A stretch of DNA of 64,000 nt from DASZHJ01 sp963735465. Its GTDB lineage: Bacteria; Pseudomonadota; Alphaproteobacteria; ATCC43930; CGMCC-115725. The position numbers were made by a program, and so were the translations under genes. Below, one piece after another: positions 10,727-20,168 of the stretch. The stretch is taken from assembly GCA_963735465.1 (NCBI GenBank), contig CAVTLA010000001.1, positions 2,170,001-2,234,000 on the forward strand. Reading direction: 5' to 3'. Position 1 is the stretch's first letter. Every line of letters starts with the position of its first letter. The notes below the pieces were generated by a model, which saw only the letters and a list, made by a program, of their open reading frames with translations, was not told the origin of the DNA and ran no database searches.

Positions 10727-11416
10727 ATGCGGGCGCTGCTGTTCACCACGGGCTCGCCCTTCGCGCGGGCGGTGCGGATCGTCCTGGACGAGCTGAGCCT
10801 CGAGTACGAGAAGCGCGAGGAGATCACCACGCCCTCGGTGCAGGAGCGCGCGGCGGCGTCGCCGACCCTGCAGGTTCCCACCTTCTGGGACGGCGAGGTG
10901 CGGCTGTGGGAAAGCGCGCTGATCGCCGAGTACCTGCTGCACACGTACGGGAACCGGCCGGCCGCGGCGCCGCCCCTCGCCGAGCGGGCGTGGCGCCTGT
11001 CCCATGAATGGCGGGACAAGCTTCTCCTCGCCACGATCCAGACCATGGGCACGGCGATCACGACAGTCTCGCAGATGACATGGGCGGGCGTCGCCGTCGG
11101 CGACAACACGCATCTCACGCGCTCCGCCGATCGCCTGCCCCACGCGATGAAATGGCTCGAGGACCAGCTGCCCGACGACCGAACGGGATTCCTGCCGGGA
11201 TGCCTGTCGCTGCCCGACATCTTTCTGGCCTGTCACCTGCGCTTCGCCGAGAACCGCCCGATCGGCATCGACCCGCGCACCTCGGCGCATCCGCGGATCG
11301 CCGCCCTGCTTGCGCGCCTGGACCAGCGCCAGAGCTTCCGCGCCAATCCGGTCCGCTGGTGGGAGCCCGGCGTCACCGGCTACGACGCGGAGGGAAAGCC
11401 GATCTATCGCCGCTGA
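10727..11416 (+). CDS. Glutathione S-transferase family protein
   Basis: A 229-residue protein. The N-terminal thioredoxin-like domain begins MRALLFTTGSPFARAVRIVLDEL, with the cis-proline region LQVPTFWDGEVRLWESALIAEYL. An all-helical C-terminal domain contains SLPDIFLACHLRFAE. It likely conjugates glutathione to an electrophile or acts in redox defence; no substrate can be inferred. It has GGGAGG before the start and follows the cupin closely. Confidence 0.88.
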   Translation: MRALLFTTGSPFARAVRIVLDELSLEYEKREEITTPSVQERAAASPTLQVPTFWDGEVRLWESALIAEYLLHTYGNRPAAAPPLAERAWRLSHEWRDKLLLATIQTMGTAITTVSQMTWAGVAVGDNTHLTRSADRLPHAMKWLEDQLPDDRTGFLPGCLSLPDIFLACHLRFAENRPIGIDPRTSAHPRIAALLARLDQRQSFRANPVRWWEPGVTGYDAEGKPIYRR

Positions 11417-11443
11417 CAGCGCATGGGCCGCAGAGCGTCCTCG

Positions 11444-12121
11444 TCACCAGACCCTCGGCACCAGGCGATACCGCACCTGCCTCTGATACGCCGCGTAGCC
11501 CGGCAGGTTCCGCGTCAGGAATCTCTCCTCGTCGAAGAGGCGCCAGACCAGCGCCGGCAGCAGCGCGCCCATGATCAGCACGCCCCACCAGGATCCGAGC
11601 GCGATGGGGATGGCGAACAGCAGGACCAGGCCGCCGCTGTACATGGGGTGCCGCACCAGCGCGTAGGGGCCGGTCGATATGACCTTCTGATCCGGTGCCA
11701 CCTCGATGGTGGCCGACGCGAAGCTGTTCTCCTTGAAGACGAAGAAAACGGCAAGCCAGCCCAGCAGCATCAGCCCGTCGCCGGCCAGCGCCACGGCGGC
11801 GGGCATCTGCGACCACCCCAGGCGATGATCGAAGCCCGCGACGATGGGGATGGCGATGAACTCCAGGGACGTGACCGCCATGATGAGCTTCTGCATCGGC
11901 AGTTTTTCGGCGCCGGGTCCGCCGCTCATCCGCCGCGCCAGAAGCTTCGGATCGTATTTCATCAGGTAGAGGGTGATCGCGAGGGACGCCGCCGCATAGA
12001 CGATGAGGAACGTCCACGCCTGCCAGTAGTCGAGGGTTCCCGCCGAGAGGAACAGCAGCGCCGCCAGGACCGCGACCACGGCCCCAAGCCCGGCCAACGC
12101 TTTCATATGCAGGACGCTCAT
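11444..12121 (-). CDS. Isoprenylcysteine carboxyl methyltransferase-like membrane protein
   Basis: A 225-residue membrane protein with about five hydrophobic segments (e.g. ALAGLGAVVAVLAALLFLS, and AVALAGDGLMLLGWLAVFFV). The conserved ICMT/PEMT C-terminal motif is present as TGPYALVRHPMYSGGLVLLF and DEERFLTRNLPGYAAYQRQV. Bacterial members are SAM-dependent inner-membrane methyltransferases with mostly unknown substrates. An alternative start is the ATG five codons downstream. It converges with the GST gene and stands alone. Confidence 0.85.
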   Translation of the reverse strand: MSVLHMKALAGLGAVVAVLAALLFLSAGTLDYWQAWTFLIVYAAASLAITLYLMKYDPKLLARRMSGGPGAEKLPMQKLIMAVTSLEFIAIPIVAGFDHRLGWSQMPAAVALAGDGLMLLGWLAVFFVFKENSFASATIEVAPDQKVISTGPYALVRHPMYSGGLVLLFAIPIALGSWWGVLIMGALLPALVWRLFDEERFLTRNLPGYAAYQRQVRYRLVPRVW

Positions 12122-12168
12122 CTCGTAGTAGTAACACGCGGCTCATCACCGGGAAAAAAGGCGCCCAC

Positions 12169-12399
12169 ATGGCTTCCGTCACCTTGACCATCGAAGGCAC
12201 TCCCGCGGAGTGCCCGCATTGCGGCCACAAGCGCTTCAACGGTCCGGCAAAGGTCAATGCCGGCGACCGCGTCGTCTGCGCCAGCTGCCGCCAGGTGTGC
12301 ATCGTCGATCCCGCTGCACCCAAGGGCATGCGCGGCGTCGGCGCCAAGAAGTCGCTGCCGCAGGAGCCGAACTTGCGCCGCCGGGAAGGCACGAGCTGA
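12169..12399 (+). CDS. Small zinc-ribbon protein, unknown function
   Basis: A 76-residue protein with two cysteine pairs, ECPHCGHKRF and VVCASCRQV, spaced as in a zinc ribbon. The basic C-terminal tail ends in LRRREGTS. It starts at ATG 12169, divergent from the ICMT-like gene. A nucleic-acid-binding or protein-contact role is possible but not shown. Confidence 0.65.
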   Translation: MASVTLTIEGTPAECPHCGHKRFNGPAKVNAGDRVVCASCRQVCIVDPAAPKGMRGVGAKKSLPQEPNLRRREGTS

Positions 12400-12857
12400 T
12401 AAGCGACACGACGCCGCCCCGTCTTCGCAGCTGCGTCAAATCCGGGCCGCCGCGCGCCCGTCCGGCGCGACCGCAGGAGGTGGCCGCCGGGACGCGCTGC
12501 TCCCCATCGAGGCTGGCGGACGTCGGCGTTTTCTCCACCTCGGACGCGAAGCTCGCCCGCTAACCTGCGGAGAAGGCGCGACATCCCAACCTCCTGGCGC
12601 GGCGCCCGGCAGGTCTGGCACAGGAATGTCACATCGGATCCGGTGAACCTTTGGGCGGGGTTAATCCTTTTTCATAAAACCGGGAATCCCGGCAGCGCCT
12701 GCTGACCATGGGTCGCCGACCTGATAATCTGAATGCTGCTCCCGCGAGAAATTGTCGAGGTCCGGGCTGGACCGGGGACGATCGAAAGGGCGCGCTTCGC
12801 GCTGACCACGGCGCGCGCTTGGGCATTTGAGACGGCACGGAAGGAGCGAAAGTTTTG
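12400..12857. other. 458-base intergenic stretch
   Basis: No supported gene, RNA or repeat. The right part (12660-12860) is less GC-rich and should hold the promoter of the next gene. AAGGAG at 12841-12846 is its ribosome site. Confidence 0.4.
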
Positions 12858-14390
12858 ATGGCTGCTAGATCCGACCAGTACGCGGCAAACGCCGAGCGCA
12901 CGCCGGCCACCATCACCCCGACGGCGGGGCTGGGCGCGGCCCTGGCGCGGTTGCCGCCGCCGTGGACCGTGTTTCGGCAGGGCGGCATTTCCCCCTTCGA
13001 CACCGGCGGCGGCGAGATCTATGGCGGACTCTATATCGCGCTCCACCCGGAGCGCGGCATCGCCCTCGTCGACGTGGAGCCGGCGCAGCCCGCAAAGGCG
13101 CTGCCGCGCCTGGGCGCCCTGCTGCGCGAGACCGGCCTGCCGGAATTCGCCGGCGCGGCGCCGCCGGCCATCGCGCTCTCGCTGACGCGCGCCGACGTCC
13201 CGCTTGCCAGCCTGCGCCTGGGCAAGGCCTTCGAGGCGGCGCCCTTCATCAAGAGCCCGACCTGGACCAAGGTCGTTGGCGCCGCGCTGATGGCGCGCTT
13301 CCCCGACCTGAAGCAGCTGCAGCGCGCCGGCGGAACCGCGTCGGCCTCGGAGCTCGCCGACGAGGGCGCGGCCGTGGCGGCGCTTGCGGCAGCGGCTGCG
13401 GCGCCGGCAGCGCCCGTGGCGGCGCCAGCGCCAGCCGAAGCTCCGCGCACGCCGGCATTCGTGGCCGCAACGCCGGCTGCCGCGGCGGCGACCCCACCGG
13501 CGCGGACGCCGGCACCGCGGTTGACCGCGGGCGATCCCATGAGCAGCGGCGGCGCGACGCCGCCCCGGTTTGTGCGGCCGTCGATGGACAGCCTCGAGTC
13601 CGAGCCCGGAGAATGGCGCAGCCGGCTCCCGAGAGGGCGCCTCATGCAAGCCGTCGTCGTCATTGCCGTGCTGGCGGCGGTGGCGCTCTTTCTGCTGCCG
13701 CTGCGCCACAGCGTGCAGCCCGGCACCGAGCCGACGATGCCGCCGCCCGCTCCCGCCAGCGTGCAGGTGACGCCGCCGCCCCAGCCGGCGCAGCCGCCCG
13801 CGGCAACCGGACAGGCGGCGACGCCCGCGCCGGCAAGCGCGCCGCTTCCCGGGACCGCGGTCCCGGCCGCCGCGCCACCGCCCACCGACCAGACCGCCGG
13901 CAGCGCTCCCGCCGCGCCGCCAGCTCCTCCGGCGCCGCGCGTGCAGATGCCGGCACAGGCGCCGGCGCCGCCGGCGCAAACCGCCATCGTCGCGCCGCCG
14001 AGCGTGCCGTCACTGAAGGCTCCCCTGCCGCTGGGCAAGGCGCCGCAGCCGGCAGCGATCCCGGCGAAAAAGCCGCCCAAGGCGGAGACGCCCCAGACCG
14101 CCACGAAGGAGGAGCGTCCGCGCAAGAAAGAGGCCGACCAGCAGCCCACGGCCAATCCCGAGGACACGGTCACCGTCGATGGCGTGACCTACATCAAGGG
14201 ACGCGAGCCGCACGCGCTCGGCGGCGGCGTCGTGCCGGTGGAACCCGCTGAGGCTCCCAATCGGACGCCACCCCAGGACGCCGCGCCGCCGCCGGCGTCG
14301 GACCACACGCCCGGCAGCATCACCCTCTCCCCCTCCAGCAGCACGCCGGTGCAAGTGCCGGCGGGCACGGTGCAGGACTCGCCGCAGTAG
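12858..14390 (+). CDS. Pro/Ala-rich membrane protein of unknown function
   Basis: A protein of 510 residues. A globular N-terminal domain (residues 20-155; WTVFRQGGISPFDTGGGEIYGGLYIALHPERGIALVDVEP) vaguely recalls NERD-type nuclease folds, but the catalytic residues are not convincing. A Pro/Ala linker precedes one transmembrane helix near residue 260 (AVVVIAVLAAVALFLLP). A long Pro/Ala/Gln-rich stretch follows and then a short conserved-looking tail, VTVDGVTYIKGREPHALGGG. The topology would be N-terminus inside with the low-complexity part in the periplasm. ATG 12858 is preferred over TTG 12855. No family recognised. Confidence 0.7.
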   Translation: MAARSDQYAANAERTPATITPTAGLGAALARLPPPWTVFRQGGISPFDTGGGEIYGGLYIALHPERGIALVDVEPAQPAKALPRLGALLRETGLPEFAGAAPPAIALSLTRADVPLASLRLGKAFEAAPFIKSPTWTKVVGAALMARFPDLKQLQRAGGTASASELADEGAAVAALAAAAAAPAAPVAAPAPAEAPRTPAFVAATPAAAAATPPARTPAPRLTAGDPMSSGGATPPRFVRPSMDSLESEPGEWRSRLPRGRLMQAVVVIAVLAAVALFLLPLRHSVQPGTEPTMPPPAPASVQVTPPPQPAQPPAATGQAATPAPASAPLPGTAVPAAAPPPTDQTAGSAPAAPPAPPAPRVQMPAQAPAPPAQTAIVAPPSVPSLKAPLPLGKAPQPAAIPAKKPPKAETPQTATKEERPRKKEADQQPTANPEDTVTVDGVTYIKGREPHALGGGVVPVEPAEAPNRTPPQDAAPPPASDHTPGSITLSPSSSTPVQVPAGTVQDSPQ

Positions 14391-14412
14391 GACGACCGGG
14401 AGCGCCGGGCTC

Positions 14413-14811
14413 CTATGCCGTGGCGGCGGCGGGCTCCGTGCGCTCCATGGAATAGCCCTTCGACGTGATGAGCCATTCGCCGTCGATGCGGTGATAGGTC
14501 AGATAGTCGACGAAGTGCATGGCGTTGATGCGCACGCGCACCTTCACCAGGGCCTGGGTCGGCGAGGCGAAATCGATCATCAGGATCGCCTCCTCCCGGG
14601 GAGAGCCCTGGGAGCGCGGCGACTGGCGGCCGCCGAGGACCTCCTTGTACTGCGCCATCGGCCACACCGTCATCTTGCCCTCGCGGAAGCCGTGCAGCTG
14701 CGCGCTCCCATAGAAGACGCGGTCGAAGCGGCTGAGGTCGCAATCGTACATGAGGTCGAAATAGCGCTGCACCGACTGGGTCAGGCTCTTCATGTTGGCG
14801 TCGTCGATCAT
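14413..14811 (-). CDS. NTF2-like (SnoaL-type) protein
   Basis: A 132-residue protein with the alpha+beta barrel pattern of the nuclear transport factor 2 superfamily: an N-terminal helix (SVQRYFDLMYDCDLSRFDRVFY), then strands ending AMHFVDYLTYHRIDGEWLITSKGY. Such proteins in putative lumazine-binding or SnoaL-like groups bind or act on small molecules. The start at 14811 has AGGAGC at good spacing. It lies 81 bases downstream of the VOC gene on the same strand and may share its transcript. Confidence 0.75.
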   Translation of the reverse strand: MIDDANMKSLTQSVQRYFDLMYDCDLSRFDRVFYGSAQLHGFREGKMTVWPMAQYKEVLGGRQSPRSQGSPREEAILMIDFASPTQALVKVRVRINAMHFVDYLTYHRIDGEWLITSKGYSMERTEPAAATA

Positions 14812-14892
14812 GGGATGCTCCTGGGATGAATGAAATCTTTGATCTTGTCGCATTTTTCGCGCCGAACCGGCTTCCACTTCGGGCGAAAATGC

Positions 14893-15351
14893 TCAGTCCG
14901 GCGCCATGCCCTTGTCCGCGAGCTCGCGGCGCGCCTTCTCGGTCTTCTCGATGCTGAGGCCCATGCCGCGGAGCACATGGGCCGCCTTGGTGAACTGGAC
15001 GTCGGCGTAGGCGATCACCTCGATCCGGTTGCCCCAGGGATCGAGGAAGTCGAGGAAGGGTCCCGGCACCATCTCGGCGCCCGCCGCCTTGGCGAGTTCG
15101 CGCACCGCCGAGCGGTCGTCCACGACGACGCCGAAATGCCGGCTGCCGCCGGTCTGAGGCTTCGCCACCTCCATCAGGGCGATGAACTGGTCGCCCATGT
15201 CGATGAAGGCCTGGCCCTTGCCTTTGCCGCGCAAGGTGAAGTCGAAGATCTTGCCGTAGAAGGCGAGCGCCGCCTCCACGTCGCCGACCTCGATCGCCAC
15301 ATGGTTCATGCCCACCAGCCGGGGTCGGGGCGTTGTCTTGTTCTCTGCCAT
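14893..15351 (-). CDS. VOC family (glyoxalase/dioxygenase fold) protein
   Basis: A 152-residue protein with a beta-alpha-beta-beta-beta fold. The first metal-ligand region is seen as GMNHVAIEVGDVEAALAFYGKIFDF; the second half has RHFGVVVDD and PGPFLDFLDPWGNRIEVIAY, with a terminal glutamate as expected of a metal ligand. It is probably a glyoxalase- or dioxygenase-like enzyme of unknown substrate. The start at 15351 has GAGG upstream. A T-rich run at 15430-15442 on the minus strand, beyond an imperfect GC stem, may terminate the peroxidase gene upstream. Confidence 0.85.
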   Translation of the reverse strand: MAENKTTPRPRLVGMNHVAIEVGDVEAALAFYGKIFDFTLRGKGKGQAFIDMGDQFIALMEVAKPQTGGSRHFGVVVDDRSAVRELAKAAGAEMVPGPFLDFLDPWGNRIEVIAYADVQFTKAAHVLRGMGLSIEKTEKARRELADKGMAPD

Positions 15352-15507
15352 GGGAACCTCCTCGCTTCCGGCAAGCCTGCGCCACCGGAGGCCACCCGTC
15401 CAGTCCCCGAGCGCGCCGTCTTTCGTAACGGAAAATAAAAAAACCCTCTGCGCCGCGATAGCGGGCGGTCGAGGCGCAAAGCGCATCGGGCCCCTGAGTG
15501 ACACCAC

Positions 15508-16986
15508 CTACTGCTTGGCGACAGGCATGAAACCGTCGGTCAGCGTCTGCAGGAAGCTCACGATTGCATCCTCCTCCGCGTCCGACAGGCCGAGACGCCC
15601 CACTCGGCTGGTGTTCATGTTGGCGGTCGACTCCGGCGCCGGCCAGCATGTCGTCCCTTCGCCACCATCATGGGGCTGGCAGCGCGGCAGGACGTCGCGC
15701 GTGTTGTAGAAATGCACGATCATCTTCAGGCTCGTGAAGTACCCGTTGTGTCCGTAGGCCTTCACGAAGGCTGGATAGGGCCGTTTGTCCACATTGCGCA
15801 GCGTCGGCACCTGAACTCGTGCCTGGTCGCCGGGCGCCAGCTTGCGCCATCGCTGATCTACCGCGGAGGGCTGGCTGAGGAGGTGCCCCTCGGTGAGAAA
15901 ATTGCCGACGCCGGCGTCGACGAAGGATGATCCTGCCGGATTGGCGACGTAGCCCAGCGCGTCGGCCCGATTTTCCGCATAGTAAGGAAGCCGCGGATTG
16001 GCGGGGGTTCCGATGTTGCTGGCAGTGAAGTCGGTGAACAACGGGTCTTCGCCCGGCCCGCCGTCGCGGTGGCAGGCGTTGCAGTCCGCCTTGCCGCGAA
16101 ACAGGTCGTAGCCCGCCTGCTCCTGTGCCGTGAACTGCGCCTTGCCCGCCAGCACCGCGTCGAACTTCGAGGTAAACGTCGTTACCTCGGCCGAGGCCTC
16201 ATAGCCGGCGATCGATTGCGCCATCTGATCGAAGGTGGCGCCGACCCGGCCGCGATCGAGCGGGCTGAGATGGACTGGCATCACATCGTCGGCGGGCGGC
16301 GGCCCCGGCCGGGCGCAGACCTGCTCCACGTCACCCGGCCATGCAACCGCGAAGGCCTGCCGTCCCCACACGCTTTCGAACATGGCGCGGTACGGCCGCT
16401 GCGAAGCGCGAAAGACCGCGCAGGCAATGTCGGGCAGGCCCATTTCCACCGGGTTGACCGGAGGCCCCTCGGCCTGCTCGGCGGCCGGGTTGCCCAGCCG
16501 GCGGCCGGTCGCACGCATGTCCCAGAAATTGCCGCCGACCAGGTCGCCCTGCCCGGGGTTGTAATGCAGCACGGGCGAGAGTGGCGCATAAGCGTGCGAC
16601 TGCGGCTTGCGATTGCTGAATTGCGTGCGCACCGACCCGGGATAGGAACCGGTGGTCCGGTTCAGCTCCGACACGGGACCGGTAAAGCCCGTCTCCGGCA
16701 TGTGGCAGAAGGCACATGCTTCGTTGCGGTTTACCGAGAGCTGCTTGTCGTACAGCATCAACTTGCCAAGCAGCTCGATTTGTTGGACCTGATTGTTCGG
16801 CGGCGTGGCAATCCGTGCGATTGTCTGCGCCTCAATGCGGTCGATCTCGGCCTCGACCTGCGCAATTTCCTGCAGCGCCTGAGGCGGGAGTATCGCGCGG
16901 GCCTCCTCCGCAACCCGCGCATCCGCGCCGGGCGCGGCGGCGACCATGGCCACCACAATCAATAGAAGGGAGCGCTGTGCGTTCAT
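15508..16986 (-). CDS. Di-heme cytochrome c peroxidase (MauG/CcpA family)
   Basis: A 492-residue exported protein with a signal peptide (LLLIVVAMVAAAPGADA). Two heme c sites are visible, CAFCH near residue 90 and CNACH near residue 300. The C-terminal part carries VPTLRNVDKRPYPAFVKAYGHNGYFTSLKMIVHFYNTR, typical of the low-potential heme region of this family. It would reduce hydrogen peroxide or oxidise a periplasmic partner. It is longer than classical CcpA (about 320), as in the larger MauG-like subgroup. No cytochrome partner lies next to it. Confidence 0.9.
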   Translation of the reverse strand: MNAQRSLLLIVVAMVAAAPGADARVAEEARAILPPQALQEIAQVEAEIDRIEAQTIARIATPPNNQVQQIELLGKLMLYDKQLSVNRNEACAFCHMPETGFTGPVSELNRTTGSYPGSVRTQFSNRKPQSHAYAPLSPVLHYNPGQGDLVGGNFWDMRATGRRLGNPAAEQAEGPPVNPVEMGLPDIACAVFRASQRPYRAMFESVWGRQAFAVAWPGDVEQVCARPGPPPADDVMPVHLSPLDRGRVGATFDQMAQSIAGYEASAEVTTFTSKFDAVLAGKAQFTAQEQAGYDLFRGKADCNACHRDGGPGEDPLFTDFTASNIGTPANPRLPYYAENRADALGYVANPAGSSFVDAGVGNFLTEGHLLSQPSAVDQRWRKLAPGDQARVQVPTLRNVDKRPYPAFVKAYGHNGYFTSLKMIVHFYNTRDVLPRCQPHDGGEGTTCWPAPESTANMNTSRVGRLGLSDAEEDAIVSFLQTLTDGFMPVAKQ

Positions 16987-17088
16987 TTTGATGAGCTCCG
17001 CGGTCTCTCGGTCGAATGACAGGAACGTGTTGAGCGGTCCGGATCATGTCGCGGAACCGAAGCGGAGGATCATCGGAACCGCCATGCG

Positions 17089-17553
17089 TCACCTCACGGA
17101 TGCCGTACTTATCGTGAGTCTCTGAATGACGGCCTCGACCATCGCCGACCGGGCATCGTTAGGTATCGATTCCTGGTCATACGCGACAGGCACCGAGCCG
17201 TCGAAGATATTCACCGTCAGTGTTGAGATCCCGCGACCGACATCAGGGCTTACGTGCCACACGATTCGACGCCGCGGAAATGGAGCTTCCGCTCTGCCGG
17301 GAAGCACGCTCCCGGGAGCGGCGCGCGACATGCCCGCCCTGACCAATTCCTCGAACTCGCTGTCGGTCATCCCCGGCAACGGCTCTCGAATATGCACGCC
17401 GGCGACGCCATCCGGCGTCTTCACCTCGAAGGCGGGTCGCAGCGCGAGGGTCGCGGGCGAGCCGGTGCAGGCCGCCAGGCTGAGCAATCCCACGAGCGCA
17501 AGCGCTACATTGAATGCTCGCGCCCGGGCCCGGCAGGGGATCCATGCGGACAT
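17089..17553 (-). CDS. Putative lipoprotein
   Basis: A 154-residue protein with a basic N-terminus, a hydrophobic stretch and a lipobox (LVGLLSLAAC) near residues 20-29, so it is probably a lipid-anchored periplasmic protein. The mature part has GMTDSEFEELVRAGMSRAAPG and a beta-rich C-terminus (RRIVWHVSPDVGRGISTLTVNIFDG). The frame stays open upstream, but that part reads as low-quality sequence. ATG 17553 is chosen because it places the signal peptide correctly. The upstream gap 17554-17719 shows nothing. Confidence 0.7.
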   Translation of the reverse strand: MSAWIPCRARARAFNVALALVGLLSLAACTGSPATLALRPAFEVKTPDGVAGVHIREPLPGMTDSEFEELVRAGMSRAAPGSVLPGRAEAPFPRRRIVWHVSPDVGRGISTLTVNIFDGSVPVAYDQESIPNDARSAMVEAVIQRLTISTASVR

Positions 17554-17719
17554 GAATTTCCATACCGTCGACGATGCAAGCAATCTGCCGTATATGAACA
17601 CGCGCATTGGCCAATCGCATGGTTGACCGGAAACCCAAATCCTAAGCCAGGACGCGGAAACTCGCCGCACGGTGTTGACGCTGCTGCAAGCGGCAATCTC
17701 GACGGCTTTCTGCCTACCC

Positions 17720-18353
17720 TCAGTTCTCCCAGCGTGATCCTCGGATGACGCTGCAGAAATTGACCCGCTGGAAGCGCGGATCCTTGTCGGCAAGGACGTC
17801 GGCCTTGACGTTGCCGAACGTCGTTGCCGGCTTGTGCCTGATCCCATCGTAGAAGGCCTGGATGATGTCTTCCTTGAAATGAGTTGTTCGAGGATAAGCC
17901 GCGACCACGGCCTCGCGCTGCGCCTCCGGGAATTCCTTGTAGGCGATGCCGAGCACGTCCATCTCGACGCCGGCGGTGACGAGGGCGATGATCGGGTGCA
18001 TGTGCTCGGGAATGTCGGGCGTCGTGTGCAGCGCGATCGCGGTCCAGACGAGGTCAATGTCGCCTTGCGCGATGTCGTGGGCTTTCAGGAAATCACGCGC
18101 GGCGTTCGCGCCGTCGACCTCGAAGCGCTCGGTCTGGCTGCTGTGGCGGCGTGTCAGGCCCAAGTCGTGGAACATGGCGCCGGCATAGAGCAGCTCGCGG
18201 TCGAACCGCAGGCCGCGTCGCAGGCCGGTCAGCGCTCCGAAATAATATACCCGAGTCGAATGGTTGAAGAGCAGGTTCGAACTCAATGTCGCGGACAAGC
18301 CCGGTGATCTCCTGGCACAGCCTGCTGTCGGGGATGTCGATCCCTTCGATCAT
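17720..18353 (-). CDS. HD-domain phosphohydrolase-like protein, one-base insertion
   Basis: The corrected protein has 210 residues. N-terminal MIEGIDIPDSRLCQEITGLVRDIE joins to NLLFNHSTRVYYFGALTGLRRGL if one A near 18280 (TTCGA-A-CTC) is removed. The HD metal-binding site is FHDLGLTRRH, with a further HTTPDIPEHMH. It belongs to the HD proteins of unknown substrate common in alphaproteobacteria, some annotated as cyanamide hydratase-like. It starts 33 bases after the catalase stop, with AAGGGA upstream, and may be in the catalase transcript. The break may be a sequencing error. Confidence 0.82.
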
Positions 18354-18386
18354 GGCTCTGAGATCCCTTCTAGCTGGCGGTGACGG

Positions 18387-19850
18387 TCATTCCGCGGCCC
18401 GCCTACGCGTGATTCCAAGCGCCGCGGCGACGCCGGCGCCATAGGCCGGATCGGCCTTGGCGCAGTTGGCGATGTGGCGCTCCTTCACCTCGAGGCGGGC
18501 ATCGCCGAGCGCGCGAGCGGTGTTCTCGAACAGCAGCCGCTGCTGCTCGGCGCTCATCTTCCGGAAGAGAATCCCGGGCTGCTCGTAGTGATCCTCGTCG
18601 ACACGATGGTCCCAATAGGTGGCAGCGCCCTCGATCTGCAGCGGCGGCTCGATCAGCGCCTCGTTCCGATCCATCCACGCGCCCTTGCTGTTGGGCCAGT
18701 AGCTCGGCGTCGCGCCGAGGTTGCCGTCGGTCCGCATCGCGCCGTCGCGGTGATAGCTGTGAAACGGGCATTTGGGCGCATTCACGGGTATGTGGTTGAA
18801 ATTGACGCCGAGCCGGTAGCGCTGCGTGTCGGCATAGGAGAAGAGCCGGCCCTGCAGCATCTTGTCCGGCGAGAAGCTGATGCCGGGAACGATGTTGGCG
18901 GGCGAGAAGGCGGCCTGCTCCACTTCCGCGAAATAGTTCTCGGGATAGCGGTTGAGCTCCATCACGCCGACCTCGATCAGGGGATAGTCGGCCTTGGGCC
19001 ATACCTTGGTGAGGTCGAAGGGATTGTGCTTGTGGGTACGGGCCTGCATCTCCGTCATCACCTGGATCGAGAGCGTCCAGCGGGGAAAATCGCCGCTCTC
19101 GATCGCCTGGAGCAGATCGCGCCCGTGGCTCTCGCGATCGCCGGCAACCACCGATGCCGCGGCTTCGTCGGCGAGGTTCTCGATGCCCTGCTGCGTTCGG
19201 AAGTGAAACTTGACCCAGACGCGCTCATTGGCGGCGTTGATCATCGAGAAGGTGTGGCTGCCGAAGCCGTGCATGTGACGGAAGGTCCGGGGGATGCCGC
19301 GATCGGACATCACGATGGTCACCTGGTGCAACGCTTCCGGCAGCAGCGACCAGAAGTCCCAGTTGTTGTCGGCCGAGCGCAGGCCGGTGCGCGGATCGCG
19401 CTTGATCGCGTGGTTGAGGTCCGAGAAGCGCAGGGGATCGCGGAAAAAGAAGACCGGTGTGTTGTTGCCGACGATGTCCCAGTTGCCATCCTCGGTATAG
19501 AACTTCACGGCGAAGCCGCGGATATCGCGCTCGGCGTCCGCCGCGCCGCGTTCGCCCGCCACGGTGGAGAAGCGGGCGAAGAGCGGTGTCTCCTTGCCGC
19601 GCTCGGAGAAGATCTTCGCCTTGGTGTAGCGGGTGATATCGCCGGTGACTGTGAAAGTGCCATGGGCGCCCCAGCCCTTGGCGTGCATCCGCCGCTCCGG
19701 GATCACCTCGCGGTCGAAATGCGCCAGCTTCTCGATCAGCCAGATATCCTGCAGCAGCGCCGGACCGCGCGGGCCCGCCGTCTGGATATTGGTGTTGTCC
19801 ACCACGGGCGTGCCGGTGGCGTGGGTCAGGGGCGGGCTTCGGTCGGTCAC
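18387..19850 (-). CDS. katA: Monofunctional heme catalase
   Basis: A 487-residue small-subunit (clade 3-like) catalase, cytoplasmic, removing hydrogen peroxide. The distal-side histidine is in RMHAKGWGAHGTF and the asparagine in NNTPVFFFRDP. The heme-ligand tyrosine is in RLFSYADTQRYRLG. The GTG at 19850 (VTDRSPPLTHATGTPVV) is preferred because AAGGGAG precedes it by six bases; an upstream ATG adds 26 arginine-rich residues without homology. The HD-domain gene follows closely. The symbol katA is assigned by family only. Confidence 0.93.
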   Translation of the reverse strand: MTDRSPPLTHATGTPVVDNTNIQTAGPRGPALLQDIWLIEKLAHFDREVIPERRMHAKGWGAHGTFTVTGDITRYTKAKIFSERGKETPLFARFSTVAGERGAADAERDIRGFAVKFYTEDGNWDIVGNNTPVFFFRDPLRFSDLNHAIKRDPRTGLRSADNNWDFWSLLPEALHQVTIVMSDRGIPRTFRHMHGFGSHTFSMINAANERVWVKFHFRTQQGIENLADEAAASVVAGDRESHGRDLLQAIESGDFPRWTLSIQVMTEMQARTHKHNPFDLTKVWPKADYPLIEVGVMELNRYPENYFAEVEQAAFSPANIVPGISFSPDKMLQGRLFSYADTQRYRLGVNFNHIPVNAPKCPFHSYHRDGAMRTDGNLGATPSYWPNSKGAWMDRNEALIEPPLQIEGAATYWDHRVDEDHYEQPGILFRKMSAEQQRLLFENTARALGDARLEVKERHIANCAKADPAYGAGVAAALGITRRRAAE

Positions 19851-20168
19851 CGGGATCTCCCTTGCTGGGACGTTCAGGCGGAGGAGGTGCCGCCCCCGGC
19901 CATGCGCCGCGGCGGACGCCGATCCCATCCTGACAGCATCGCCGGATGCCGCTCGCTCGGTGTTGCTGGAAATCTCTGCGCTTTGCGGTTCCCAGGGGAT
20001 GTCTTGGAGGTCGAGATCGCCCAGTCCTGAGGGTACGTCTGCCGGCGACCGAGCGGGCAGTCAGATTCCCCGTTCGCTTCCGCGACCGGGAGCTCATTCA
20101 CCCTGGCTGAGGCGCCCTGAGTCCGTGACCTGGTTTCAAGCGGCGGGCCGCACGACTGGACGCGTCCC
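19851..20168. other. 318-base gap between cckA end and catalase start
   Basis: No gene or repeat seen. It must contain the catalase promoter. I found no convincing -35/-10 pair or stress-sigma motif. Confidence 0.4.

Noticed and set aside
17554..18057. N-terminal extension of the lipoprotein frame
   Set aside because: The extra residues are Ser/Arg/Pro-rich and overlap the HD-domain gene. The signal peptide with its lipobox starts cleanly at 17553.
19995..20025. GGGAACC upstream of catalase as a general stress (EcfG-type) -35 element
   Set aside because: No CGTT-like -10 element occurs at the required distance.
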